From positions 79,835,268 through 79,899,267 of the forward strand of contig NC_089981.1 in assembly GCF_036417845.1 (NCBI RefSeq): a stretch of DNA of 64,000 nucleotides. Reading direction: 5' to 3'. The DNA comes from Apteryx mantelli. Taxonomy: Eukaryota; Chordata; Aves; Apterygiformes; Apterygidae. This document shows positions 51,659 to 63,507 of this stretch, piece after piece (position 1 is the stretch's first letter; every line of letters begins with the position of its first letter). The notes under the pieces were generated by a model, which saw only the letters and a program-made list of their open reading frames with translations, was not told where the DNA came from and did not search any database. Both the position numbers and the translations under genes were made by a program.

Positions 51659-52290
51659 GACTTTGGAGATGCTAACAGAACATGTTGGACCTTGAGGTTA
51701 AGAGATGTGGAGGAGCAAAGTGATCAGTCCTTTAGATACATGAAAACCCTCAGCACCCTCCTTTCCCAGGAGACAGCCCAATTCCTCTGGGCGGTTCTCA
51801 CCCACGAGGCAAGAAATCTCCAGGTCCTCAGTCAGACCTGTACTTGTGGCAACAGCATTTCAAAAAGCATCTTAGACCGTGACATGGCAGCAAGACTGAA
51901 GAAGATGTCCCACATCATTGCCTCATGCTCCAGAGTCTCAAAGATTTGTGAAGTTCAGATCTTCATCCACACTTACATTTTTTTTGCTCTGAAGCTGTCT
52001 CTAGTTACAAGGAAGCATTGCTTAAGCTGAGCAGAAAAGTTAGGTTGAAAGAATTGTGTATATACCTGGCTAAAAGATGCTTTGAGCTGACTGGTTTAGT
52101 ATAGTTTACATGGGTGGCATTGGTGGTGGAACTGCCTGATTTTATAACCACCCAGAAAACAAAGCACCTGCAGCATACCTCCTACCTCTGTGCCTGTAAA
52201 TCTGGGTGGATATAAGAAAACCCTGGTACCTGTGCAAAAGAGAGTCCCTGGGGAAAAAAAATATGCTGTCAAATAAAACGCAAAGCCTGT
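51659..52290 (+). other. Candidate terminal exon (uncertain)
   Basis: A T-rich tract ending TTGTTGTTGTTGTTTAG makes a good splice acceptor at 51,657-51,658. From the first base after it one frame is open for 124 codons to the stop at 52,028-52,030. The translation starts DFGDANRTCW and contains SILDRDMAARLKKMSHIIAS, with a plausible helical composition. No GTAAG/GTGAG donor lies inside, and an AATAAA stands at 52,272-52,277, so the shape is that of a last exon. I recognise no family and have no upstream exon. A chance open frame beside a chance acceptor is a fair alternative. Confidence 0.25.
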
Positions 52291-54446
52291 GAAAGTTTTG
52301 GAACCTTACGGAAAAACAGGGATACCTGAAATCTCCTCATTTGTTAGTGTTAATATTCACTTATTTCTTCTTTTCTGCCTAATTTTCTGTTGTGTCACTT
52401 TGCATGTTGCTGCTCTGGGGACAGCTCTTTGATTGTTATGAAGTTATCCAAATTAAGTAAAAGAGTCAGGGTGCGTTTTGATTTTCTGAGAGACTTCCAG
52501 ATGTTCTGAGGCCCATATGATTTTTCTGGAGCAAGACCCTCTCTAATGTCCCCCAAAAGATGACTGTTCCTCAAAGGAGATGGGTGGTCAAGTTCAGATA
52601 GTGCTAATGCTGAAGGAGACCTTCACCTTTATAAAGGTTCATCAAAAGAATTTCCCCCCTTCGAAATTTTATTTCTCAGCAATTAATCCTTTCATTATTC
52701 TGGTCAGTAAATATATTTCCTATAAAGAACTGGAAAAAAAGGATAAGGAGAGGGGTTAACTTTTACAAAGGCCTTGACCTCACCTTCCCTTTTTCGTAGA
52801 TATGACTGATAGCTTTCTAACAGTGGATTAATTTACTAAAAGCATGGGGTGGCTTTGGCTCAAGGACATAGTTGTTTGTGTTTCTTGCTTACTTGAGGTA
52901 GCTAATTGTCTAACTCCTAACTCTCCTCCGACTAGAGCTGGAAAGGCAGACCACAGGAGAAAAGGGAACTTCTGACGTTAAAAGCATCCAACTTGCCATT
53001 TATAGCCTTTTCTGTTGTTCACACACATACATGGTTCCCACTAGTAGTTCTGGGAATTGCACATCTCTGAATTGATGGCAAAATGGACTCATTTAAAAAA
53101 AACAGAGTGAATATGGAATTTTTTCTGCTAGCAGTCTCTTGTCATTAAATATTTCTTTGCTTTCATCTACAACAAGCATAACAAGATAATTCTATTTACC
53201 ATTCCTCACTAAGAAAAGTAATTAGAATGCAAGGTAATTTCCATAAAATGCATTATGACTTTAATATCAGTAAAAGCCACTTAAATATTAAACGCACAGA
53301 AAAAAATATTAGCTAAATTATCATAGAATAATATGATCAGGTTTCTTTAGGAGAAAAAAAGTGATAGATGTGTTTTAATAAACTGTGCAAAATTATATGT
53401 ATCATATTCTTGCTTCCTGTCAATTTTATTTAGAGTTAAATGCCATTGTGATAATTAGTTGGGTTTTACTGTGTTCATTAAAAGCTTTTCTAATGATCAC
53501 ATAGAGGAATAAGTAAAATTAATTTCTTTCTTTAAACTCAAAGAAATTCATCAAATGAATAAACAAAAAGCTTACACTGAGGCACAGACACAGTATCATG
53601 TGGTTTCTTCCAAGCAGATAGGCATGGAGTGTGAACACAATATTGAGCCTACGGAGGCTTTCATTCTGCACCCGTGCTAGCGGAGCTCTATGCATGAAGG
53701 AGATAGTGACTCAAATCTGGTAGTTCTCTGTCAAGCAAAGATTCAAAGGCATTTCTATGAAATCAGTGAAGCTTCCCTAGTGAAAACGAGATCTGACTAA
53801 CATTTCTAACTTTTGCATTTGTTTTTCAGAATATGCAGACCACATCTTTCAAAAATTTTCTAAGCTGACTTTCAATTATAGTAAAACCTTTTGAGATGCG
53901 CTGTGCTAGTGAAGCCTCCTTTCATGGCTCTCTAGCACTAGAAACAGATTCCCAAGGAACTTTCATATCTTACTAGCTTTAGAAAAAAAAAAAAATGCTA
54001 AAGACATGACTTCTGGTCGTGAGAAATTACATTAGAAAAAGCACGATATGAAGAAAAGGGAACACTTCAAGAAGAAAAACCCACTCAAGTATACAAATAT
54101 GAAATCAGAGCCATGCGATTTGTTTCCTATATATAGAGAGGCGATGCTATGAGAAAATGTCTTTGAAATAACCAGTTGCATGAAGTCAGTGAACTAGTCC
54201 AAAGGCTGAGAATACTAACATCAATGAGATCTCCTTTATGGGGCCAAGTGGGCCTCATCCAGAGTCTACTCATTAGAAATAACTAGTGTATTTTATACTG
54301 GGCCAGATCTTTGGTAAATACTAACACATGGTGTAAAAGTGAGTGGTAATTTCACCTTGAGAGAAATTTAACCATAGGATTAACCTGGGTAAGAACAGAA
54401 CAACTGTGTTCTTAAAACTTAGTAAATTCATGTTCTTCCATTCAAA
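52291..54446. other. AT-rich unique sequence
   Basis: No gene or repeat recognised. The portion 53,140-53,560 is very AT-rich with many TAAT/ATTA cores and may include conserved non-coding sequence. Confidence 0.35.
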
Positions 54447-55061
54447 ATGCTGCCAAAGCTTATGGAAAGCACCTCATCTCTAATCTGCCTTGTAATTGCA
54501 ATACTGTTTTGTTCTTCACTACCGACCTTTGTGCTCTCTGTTGTTAGAACTCCAGAGAACAGCCTCAATTACAATATCTTTCTGAACAATTTCCCCCAAG
54601 AAGATATCAAAGTTGAGACAGGTAGGATCAGAACTGAAACTCTAATAAAAATGGAGTTAATCATGTCACCTTAATTGAAAAGTAGTAATAAAAATAATTG
54701 AGTTTAATATATAATTTAGATCATTGCTTGTTAAGTTAATGCATTCTGCCTAGTCTTTGAAAAAATTATTTATTTCATGTACAGTTAAGATTTCATTTGT
54801 TTCTATAATGGAAAGCTCTCCAATTGACTTTAATAAGAACAGTTTGTTAAATCAGATTTTGAATTGGTGCACAGATTTGAAGTTCATATGTTAATTTTTG
54901 ACATGAAATACTTAGCATTTATAGCCTACTTTTAAGGTGGTTGAAATTATTTTCATGAGATTTAATAATCATTGTTGTCTTATATTACAGAAATTAAATT
55001 GGTTTTCTCTGCCATCCTGATGAGAGGCAATTTGCCTTATGATTATTTTATTTTACTTTAA
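54447..55061 (+). CDS. Candidate two-exon secreted small protein (unproven)
   Basis: From the ATG at 54,447 (A at -3) the frame encodes a start followed by a strong hydrophobic core, SLICLVIAILFCSSLPTFVL, which fits a signal peptide. A polar segment with TPENSLNY and NNFPQEDIKV follows. A good donor (ACAG then GTAGGA) cuts at 54,621 in phase 1, a phase common after signal-peptide exons. An acceptor at 54,989-54,990 (TTGTCTTATATTACAG) rejoins the frame through EIKLVFSAILMRGNL to a TAA at 55,059-55,061. The product would be about 82 residues with no cysteine in the mature part. I recognise no family, and no polyadenylation signal stands out. The second exon could be wrong even if the first is real. 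Confidence 0.25.
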
Positions 55062-55595
55062 AAACAATGTATGACTTCTTTCTTTTTTGAATGGTTTTAT
55101 TCATCAGCTATTGGCCACACTCCTGTGATAAAATTTATATTTATATTCAAGGTTCTTTTCAGGAAAGCAGAGCAGCTCTATTGTTGTTTAGTTACATTTT
55201 CCCTTAGTGTCCTTTCTGGCACAGTGTTCCTGCAAAGTGAATGAACAAATGATTCTGTGCAGTGACAAAGGGTTCAGCTGAAATTTCAGCAAAACAAAAT
55301 GGTCGGATTCCTATCAGTGCTTCCTTTAGACACCTAGGCAGCTCCCAGGCCCTTCTAATCTAGTGCTGAAGGACTCTATTTCAAAAGAATTTTTTTTTCC
55401 CTTAAAATAGTTATTGGGTTGACCTTGTGGAATATTTCATGCCATTTAGTAGTTAGACACTCTATTCAAGAAAGTCGTTAGAGCATGTGCTTAACTTTAA
55501 ACATGTTATGATGTCCTACTGACGGATGGAGTTTCAAGTACACACATAAACTTAAGGGTTCTTCGTAAACAGGGACCTGTGACTGCATTCGGACT
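55062..55595. other. AT-rich unique sequence
   Basis: No gene or recognisable repeat. Confidence 0.4.
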
Positions 55596-55599
55596 TCGA

Positions 55600-55700
55600 G
55601 CAGCAGCCTGGGCGCTCAGAAGTGGAAGTTCTGATTCCAGCTCTGACACCGGCACTCGGCATGGCCATGGCCAAAGTAATGGTGCAACCCCTTGTGTCCT
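55600..55700 (+). mobile_element. Possible MIR-type SINE remnant
   Basis: AAGTTCTGATTCCAGCTCTGACACC resembles the MIR head (GGTTCGAATCCCGGCTCTGCCAC). The later MIR landmarks cannot be followed with confidence. Confidence 0.35.
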
Positions 55701-57480
55701 GAGTGTTCCCAGCACCTGAGGAAGGTGAGACTCCTCTGCCACATCAACATGCTGTGGGGCTTAGCCAGCTAATGCTTGAAAATTGGTGTGGGACCCTGTC
55801 GCGTGAAACGGAGGGATGGAAGGCCTTTCCCTATCTTTATAATTTATGTCTGCCTGCCAGAGCCCCCCGTTTGAGGACTTTCCCTGGGTCAGTTTCGCAA
55901 AGTAAAAAGAATAAGATTTTATTAAAGCGACAGATACAACAGGTTCGGAATTGCCATTGATAAATGCACTTGCTGCTACAAATTTTCTTTCTATGAGCTC
56001 AAACTAACAATTAAGCGCTTTCAATAATAATACATTTTCCCGGGTAGTGTCCGACGTTTGTTGGAGGCGCAAGTCTTACCAAAGAGGTGTCCCTGTTTGG
56101 GGGAGGGAGAAGGAGGCTCGCTCGTCAGCAATCTCCGGTGAACAGGTTGGGGGTTCAATTTTCTTCCCTTCCAAAAACTTTAGTGAGCTATCCGCTGTTT
56201 TGTAGTTGCTGAAGGTGGGATGTGGAAGTGCGGCAGACATACTTCATTGGCCAGACTGCCATTTGCGCGGTTGTTGGGGGTATGCCCCCCTTATTTACAT
56301 ATCATTATGCAGCAAAGGGCGTGATTTTTAATATGGTAAGCAGGGATAATGAGGCTGGGGGTACTATAGGTCAACAGTTAGTCTGTGAGCAGCAATTATT
56401 TTTTGGGATGCAACCCTTTGCGGTCGGGGCGGACCGTGATACCTCCATATCGCTCCCTCCTCTGCGTGCAGCTGGAACAAACTGTCTGGCCTTCACCAGC
56501 TAGTTCGTTATTCATGTTGCAAAAGGGTGATGTGCTTTGGCTGCCACGTACTGCTCTTCCCCTGTGCCCCCTTATCTTTCTCCCTGAATTCTCTCTTGTT
56601 CCCACAGACCCTTGGTGGGTAATTAGGTTATAGACACAAAATGGACATCACGAGTATTACCAAGCATGTGTGCGCCTTCCTGTAATGTTTCAAAGGCAGC
56701 TGTCAGAAAACCTTTTACTCTTCCTGCAGTTGAGCTCTGTCCTTTCATTTGCAGAATATGGTTCCATGCCTTTTCCTCCAGTGATCCCATTTTTAGGTGT
56801 CTTCTTTCCCCTTCTCTTTGCCAGCTGGCCTTTCCAAACAGCTGAATTCCCCAACAGCACCAGTTACTTCTGTGCTCCAGCTACTTCAACTGGAAGCTGG
56901 GGGATGTGGAGCTCATGAAAAAAAATTGGCCTATGAAGGCGTAAGCAGCACCTCTACTTTGCCTGGTGCTAAATTAAAAATGGGGGGTTCATATCTCCAT
57001 CCTTTTGAAATTTATGAGACCTCTACATGGACTAACCATGGGGAAAACTCTGAGAATGCTCTTCTGAAACCACTTGCCTTATTAATTACTTGGGGTGGAT
57101 TTCCTTATGATGGAATTACGGAGTGACTGAAAGCAGTCCTCAAAGAAATCTCGCAAGGGCACACGTGCCTTGCATTTATGTTGCTCTGGTAGTGCCTGTC
57201 TGAGTGTGCTAGCTCCCTTGGGCAAGTCCATTCTATTCACTCATCCCATTCTCATTCCTTGTGCAATTTCTAGTCATTCTGTGTTTCTCCCTTCCCTGTG
57301 TGCTAGCAGCCATTGATGTTTTTGACCTGTTTGGAAGTACCTTTGTGCTTCTCTCTGCTGGTGTAGCACTGTCACTTGTGTGGAAGCTATTCTACACCTC
57401 AGTTGTCTTTAATTTTACTTTCATTAATGGTGCAGAAACTCAGGGAAGGGAAAGAGGGAAATGAGCCACCAGGTCAATAG
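55701..57480. other. CpG-retaining stretch, possible LTR-element relic
   Basis: Unlike its surroundings, the part at about 55,790-56,500 keeps many CpGs (GTCCGACG, GGCGCAAG, GCGCGG, GGTCGGGGCGGACCGTG). On the minus strand an AATAAA near 55,918 precedes a T-rich segment, as in a retroviral R/U5 junction. On the plus strand open pieces at 56,222-56,503 and 56,797-57,126 read as protein-like but match no family I can name. Gag/pol hallmarks (protease DTG, RT YxDD) were not found, so the ERV idea is only a hypothesis. An exon-bearing gene or a conserved element are alternatives. Confidence 0.3.
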
Positions 57481-59827
57481 TTCCATCCCTGAACATCGCA
57501 GTAAAGTGCCTTAAAACACATCTTCTTGTCCCAAGTCATTCATGAGGGCTCAAATGATGGGGCTCCTACAACTTCCCGTGAGAGATGATGGCACAGGAAA
57601 ACAGAAAGGGTTTTATTGATATTCAACAGACCTTTTCCTTTTGTTAATTTAATACCATTATACCATGTACCACCATAATCATTTTCTCCCCTCCATGGTG
57701 CTCCCTTCTTCAAAACACTTGCAGACATTTATGTTGCCTTTTAATCATCTCTTAGTAAAGATTTTGCTTGTTTTTAGGGTTCTTCCCCCCCTTCTATTCT
57801 GTCTGAATCCAGCCCCTCAGGGTCATACTCATCTTTTCATCCATAATTGAAAAGACAACCACTCTATACTGTAATGGGAGGGTTTTTTTTCCTTTTCCTC
57901 CTTAGCTCACGCAAGCTATACAGATATTCACTCATCTCTCCAGGCTCTGAGACATATTGTACCACTGAATTTTAAGCAAAACTACCAGACAAGATCAATG
58001 AGCTATTCTGCTTTAAAATCTAGGGCATAAATTGGCCGTTCCTTTGTACATATTTTTACCTTTCCAGCTCTTCAGCAAGATGTAGAGCAATCCAACATCA
58101 AAAAGTAAAAATGAGCAGCTAGATTCTTCTTTTATTTATAGCAGGGCTTCCCCCACTAAAACGAAGAATGCCATTTGCACAGCAATATCACACAGCAGAA
58201 TTTTAGGCCGGTGACTTTTACAAAGGCATCTTTTTCCTTTTTCACAAAAGGCAACCATCATTCCAAATCAGGGAACCAACACAAGGCATATGAACCACTT
58301 ATGCTCCATTTGTATTCTTAAATGTAATGTCCAGGATGCAGAAGCACTGTACAATACATCTGAGGGAAATTTTGTGCACATGGTGCTGTTCTGCTGATAT
58401 GGCCTCAAGAGATGGGTTCAGCGTGGAATTCACTGGGGGAAATTTTCTGGCCAGTTTTATGGGCCTGAATCTGGATGCTCAGAGGGAAGCTTTCTGCCCT
58501 CCCCTTGGTGAGTCTCTGAATCCTTGCAAAGGTGTTTCACTGTATGCCACAGCCGCGTCTGGGTCTTCCTTTGCAGACTGGCACCGTTGATGTGGAGTAC
58601 CAGTGAATCCCCCATTTGGTAGGAGAGAAAGCTCGTGCAGAGAAAGAAAAAAACCCTATCCCCTGAAGCTTTTTTCTGAGAAAAGTGGTCCATGTTCTTC
58701 TCAGTGGGGAAATATCATTTCCTTCAGACACACTATGAAGTTGGCATGGTTCAGCAGTGGCTGTCTGTCACCTAAGGTGCAGTAACTGTGTGCACTCCTA
58801 GCTGATATTCACACTGCTGATATGGACACCCTCTTTCACTGAGAGTCAAACTGCATTTGATTTTCTGCATTTACTATGGGCTAAAAACATGCACATTGTT
58901 ACCGTGGGTCAGGTGTGAATGGCAACTGCAGTAACTATGGTGACTTGCCTGCTGAGCTGAGCCCTTTGTCTTAGAAGCACATCATTTTTGAGATCTTTCC
59001 TAACATGAATAGATATACAGCTCACTATGCCTGTTTGTGGAGATACACTTTTGAAAAAGCATATAAGGAATTACACTAATATGATCATCGGTCAATTGTA
59101 AACATCTACACCAACAGTCTAACAAGTTGGAAATTTGCATGGGGCAAAGCTATCATGAAACCACATTATTCAGCCAACCAAACAAAAAAAGTGCTTATTG
59201 CTTCTCCAGCCTTTCTTTTTCATGCACTCATTAAGGTTATAATCCATCAAAACTCCACAAATATTCAGTCAACTCTCTGAGAAGTACTCTGCATTGAGAA
59301 AAAGAATGAGCAACTCATTATCAGATTATAGAACACCCACAGGTTCTAAAAAGAGAAGAAAGAATTTTTTTTTATATTCTGAAAATAACTTTCCTGCAGA
59401 TGTGGGAGGGATGCTACTTTTCCAGTTTCCCCATAACACATAACACTGCAGGGTAGGCCACATTCTGTATTGTGTGTGCTGCCTCACAAGTCATGCAAAG
59501 TGACAGGCAAAACTAGCAATGAATCATCAAATGTGTATTAGCTGGGTGCTGTGGTGGGTGCCAGCATTTTCATGAGCAAGTTTCAGCCTGGCTGCTGACT
59601 ACCTCTTAATATAGGAAAGGAAAAACTAGGTATTTTATTTGCATCTGTGGGCAGAGAGAAGGAACTCATTACTATGTGACAAGTTTCTGGTCTGAGTGAT
59701 ACAGCACATGTAATCTCATTATCTCTGCTGGGGAATGGCAGCAGTATGCATGTTAAACAAGATTTTATGTGTATAGTTCAGTCAGTGAGGCCTAATGGAT
59801 TGATAATGGGCTGTTTGTGTTCTTCAG
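57481..59827. other. Unique sequence
   Basis: No gene or repeat recognised. An open frame at 58,327-58,590 has no family features. Confidence 0.4.
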
Positions 59828-59911
59828 ATTTTGGCTCGCATCCACAGTGGGGGTACATTGGAGCAGATCCGCTGGAGCACGTTGATTGATACTTGTGCCG
59901 GATGTAAGCTG
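59828..59911 (+). other. 84-bp exon-like segment (uncertain)
   Basis: A pyrimidine-containing acceptor (TTTGTGTTCTTCAG, AG at 59,826-59,827) and a strong donor (AAGCTG then GTGAGC) bound exactly 84 bases, a multiple of three. One frame is open throughout, including ARIHSGGTLEQIRWSTLIDT and a CAGC pair. The segment holds five CpGs in an otherwise CpG-poor neighbourhood, which is suggestive of selection. The reading is not recognised, and no neighbouring exon is assigned. Confidence 0.3.
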
Positions 59912-62769
59912 GTGAGCATTTAGACTTCTATTTTCCATTCAGTGGGTAACTTATTACACTATTTTCTTGAAGTTTATCCATGCACATACTACAAATATAA
60001 CCAGATGGCCTCATGTTTGTTTGCATTTCTCTGAGAAATGGATGGAAAGGTTCAAGGGGAAAAAGGGGTGGGGGATGGGTGACTGTGTGACAGCTAAGGA
60101 AAAAGGAAACTGGCTTTGCATGAGAGAGGAGCGAAGACTCCTTCATTCATAGAAGAAGCCAAGAATTCCTGAAGGACATCCTGGACACAGGAAGCACTGA
60201 TTTAAGAATAAGGGATGTTTAAGAGAACAGCAAGGAAAAGAAGGCAGGAATGTGAGCTGTGCTGTCTTTTATCTAGATGACTGTATTTCTTGCCATGCCA
60301 AAAGAATGATTTGCTTCTGTAATTATGTGTCCCTGCAAGTACTCCATAAACACAATATATCCGCCATGTGGAATGTCAGAAGAAAGGACAGAATAAACTA
60401 CGGGGTCCTCCTGGGATCAGTCAATCCTGAACCTGATTCCTTTTCCAGCTGGGTGACTCAGAACCTTGTCCAGGAAATACCGCCAAGAGTCCAGAAGGAA
60501 AGACTACAGGGAGTATAACAGTGCACAGGTCCACTGCTGAGGGACATATCCATTGTGGGCTCATGAAGTTTCAGCTGAAGGAGCCTTCTCAGTTGTTGAC
60601 TATCACAGATACCAAAATACCATGGGAGGCACTATCTCTTTGCTATTTATGAAGAAAGAGAAGCTAGATCTACACAAAGCTATTACTTTGGGCTGGAAAA
60701 TTGATGCATGAGAATCAGAGCAATTAAGGACCTTAGATAGTTCTACTAAATTCAACATAAGCAGCCATAGTTGTGCCTGTCTGAGAAACACGACCAAAAC
60801 TGCAAGAGTCTGGCTCATGACTGGATGGGGGCATAACTTTAAAAGTGTGCAGAAAATTAGCCCTCTATAGCTTCCCTCTCAAGTGCAGTGTAAAGTACCC
60901 TAAAGGCTGATCAGAAAGGCATCGCGCTTGTTTGGGAAATACGGAGAGGTGCTAGCCAGCAGGGAGAGCAGGAGGAACCTCCATGACTGCAGTAGGAATT
61001 CAGACTCCAAATGCTATTCCCATGCAGACATGCATGTTTCACTGCTTTGTGAGTGCTCATCGGCCTCGCTGGTGTGTGAGGAGGTCTGCTCTCTGCATCG
61101 CAAGCTATTGGCCACACCGTGCGCCCAGGAAAGGGCGAGCTCTGCCCTTGAGAGGCACAGAAGAGGGTCAGACAGAGAGAGCAGGGGGTTAGCAGAGCCC
61201 TCTCAGCTCCTTCAGAGGTCATTGTCAGTGGGGGTTGGATAAGGAGTCTGGAAGACAGCAAAACCCTTCCTCTAGATTCTTCCTCAAACACCCAGAGCAG
61301 CTCCAGATATGTTTATTTCTTAATTAAGATGTTTCAAATGATGATCTTGGCCAGGCTGACTGAGCAGTGTCATCGCAGACAACCCCATCAAGGCAAGGTA
61401 GGGAGGAGCTGAATCATGTGTCCAGACTCAGACACCACAGATAACGTCACCGTTTTTGTCTGAGAGACAGTCTGCCAGAAAGTCCCATTATAGCCTGGAA
61501 AATCTGCAGCACTAACACGGCTGTTGTTCTGTTCTGCTGCTTTCCCTCCTGTGCCTTTTATATTGCTTTATAGCATTACTTGACACAGCATAATGCACTC
61601 ATATTTTTTGCAACAACAAAACAACAACAACAAAATCTTCCGTTGGATCAATAGCAAATGTAGTATCCAATTGATATTCCTGGCAGCAGAGCAAATAGGC
61701 AAGTGCCTGCAGTCAAAATATGTCAGCTGCTTTGGTGGTGGTGCAGTTCTTCCTGGAGGTGTAAGCTCCTTACCTACTACTTAGAATAGATGTGGGTACT
61801 AATCTTACCAGGTGCTGCCCAAAGACTGAGGTAGAGTCACAATGAGGATGCACTGGGGGAGGAGTGGTGGTGGGTACATTTTGATCCCTTTAAAATATTT
61901 TTTGGCAACCAAGAGGACCAAGTCTCCAGCACTGTTGGGGGGGAGATGTGAAGAGTCCATCACCCCTTTACTCGGTTTCCCTCGATATGCAGTGAAATAC
62001 CCATCAAGTCTCACCACCTGTTTGTAAGACTCCCATGGCAGCATGCAGCTCAAGCCTCATCCTATCTCCTGTGGCATCCTATGTACATCTCACAGCTGGC
62101 TGGTCTGATGCATGGTCCGTCAGCAAGGAGGACCCAACACTGCATGGCGGTGGTAGAATATGGGAGAGGGAACCTTAAGATACTGCACCCAACACCCCCC
62201 CATGCTTCTGTCAAAGGCCTATTTGTCCTCACCGTCACCCCCATGCATAGCCCTTTCTTGATCCCACAGGCCTGGGTAGCTCTGTATCACACGTCATGGA
62301 AATTACCTTGTAAAAAATCAAAAGGACTTAGGAGCATCCACTTCTATGGGGCTGCCATGAAGGGACACAGACCTTTTTGGCCAGTCCTTTAAGGTCTTTT
62401 CTTGCTTCAAAATGCTCCCCCAATTCTGGGGGAAAAAAGGTGGCCAATATGTTCTGTTGTTCGCTCTCAGTGGGCTTTCTTTCAGCGGGGCCCATCTGCA
62501 GGCTCTTGCTGATGGAAATCATACTTATACATTAAGTTGTTATTTCTTCATAAGCTACCTCTTTTCTTACTCAGTGTGTTGCTTTGTGCTTGAAATAGCC
62601 ACTGAACAACCAAATTATCAGGTCCATATGCAAAAATAATGGGATGAATCATATGTAAAAGCTTTAAAACATTTGATTTCAAAGTAAGGCGATGGACGAG
62701 CTATATTAAAAATAGGTTGATTCATTGTCTTATTGTTCATTATTTTCCGTGCAGTCTTTTGTTTTCCAG
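59912..62769. other. Unique sequence
   Basis: No gene recognised. Two GC-richer patches (60,940-61,230 and 61,800-62,500) contain stop-poor frames on both strands (for example 60,911-61,291 minus, 126 codons) without motifs. The string GGACTTAGGAGCATCC near 62,330 may be a fragment of an old SINE but is too short to call. A CAA-rich run lies at 61,609-61,635. Confidence 0.35.
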
Positions 62770-62840
62770 GATATCCTCCATTTTGTCTCTTTTACTCACC
62801 ATGGCTCCTCCACAGTTGGCTGTTGACTGTGCTGGCAAAG
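62770..62840 (+). other. Candidate mini-exon (uncertain)
   Basis: CTTTTGTTTTCCAG is a good acceptor before 62,770, and AAAG followed by GTGAGA a good donor after 62,840. The 71 bases hold an ATG in a strong context (ACCATGG, ATG at 62,801) and read through as ISSILSLLLTMAPPQLAVDC in one frame, with 40 coding bases from the ATG to the donor (phase 1). There is no recognised family. It lies about 270 bases before the CpG island. Confidence 0.2.
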
Positions 62841-62961
62841 GTGAGAAAACATTAGCTGCTACTGTTAACAAGCTCTGCGGTGTGAAATCAGGTTTGTATC
62901 TGCTGATGCGTGTCAGTTTTATTGTGGCGTACCTATCATGTTCCCTGACATGGCTGACTGG

Positions 62962-62983
62962 AAAAAAAAAAAAAAAAAAAAAA
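62962..62983 (+). repeat. 22-base A-run
   Basis: The A-run follows TGGCTGACTGG directly. No AATAAA lies in the preceding 50 bases, so a simple repeat is more likely than a retrocopy tail. Confidence 0.7.
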
Positions 62984-63104
62984 GACCTTCTGCTTAAAAT
63001 ACCCTTCGCAGATCTAATATGCAGCGGGAACGTTTCTGATCCATGAGAAACCCTATCTGAAATGTCTAGCAACCAAGGCTTAAAAATCACTCTGTGGAGG
63101 GGAA

Positions 63105-63390
63105 GAGCTTGACGGAGCGGCGACCCGCTGGGCTGCTAAGCAGAGCCATTGACGGCGTGCTGGAGTGAAGGCAATCAGGGGTCCTCCCGCATCTGCATGC
63201 GTGCGCTTAATTGAATAACGGGGCCCCCGCGGCCCGGGAGAGGGCGAGCGCGCGGTGCGTGGGAGGGCGAGCATCTCCGAGGAGTGACAGGTTACATAGG
63301 GGAAGACGAGCAATTAGCACAGCGGATAGAGAGCAGGTGAAAGACAGATGGAGGAGGCGATGCCGCGCTCTTTTAAACTCAGGGCGATGA
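63105..63390. promoter_or_regulatory. Compact CpG island
   Basis: About 30 CpG dinucleotides lie in under 300 bases, with clusters such as CCCCGCGGCCCGGG and GGCGAGCGCGCGGTGCG, while the rest of the window is strongly CpG-depleted. That density marks an unmethylated regulatory region, typically a promoter or a developmental enhancer. The AT-rich core TGCGCTTAATTGAATAACG inside it could be a homeodomain site. No known promoter was recognised. Confidence 0.6.
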
Positions 63391-63394
63391 GTCA
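63388..63394 (+). promoter_or_regulatory. AP-1/TRE-type site TGAGTCA
   Basis: A perfect consensus TGAGTCA stands at the downstream edge of the CpG island, three bases before the first TATA-like box. A seven-base match is common by chance. Its position makes it worth noting. Confidence 0.35.
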
Positions 63395-63396
63395 GA

Positions 63397-63404
63397 TATA
63401 AAAA
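63397..63404 (+). promoter_or_regulatory. TATA-like box (first)
   Basis: TATAAAAA follows the CpG island and the TGAGTCA site. If used, transcription would start near 63,430 on the plus strand. Nothing downstream shows a clear first exon. Confidence 0.3.
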
Positions 63405-63507
63405 AGCTTTATACAACAGGTCTGAGGAAGCAGGCAAGGATCCCAGTGACTTTCGAATGCTGACTGAAATCGGGTTGTGGGGATGGTGGTGATTACACTA
63501 TTTTTCC

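Noticed and set aside
52894..52901. TGAGGTAG, the let-7 seed
   Set aside because: The following bases do not continue as let-7 and no hairpin arm is apparent. An eight-base match is expected by chance.
56222..56503. Open frame considered as a retroviral or viral protein
   Set aside because: It starts at a GTG, matches no viral family I can name, and no protease, RT or envelope hallmark is visible. Kept only as part of an unclassified block.
62962..62983. A22 as the tail of a retrocopy
   Set aside because: No polyadenylation signal before it and no target duplication found. Treated as a simple repeat.
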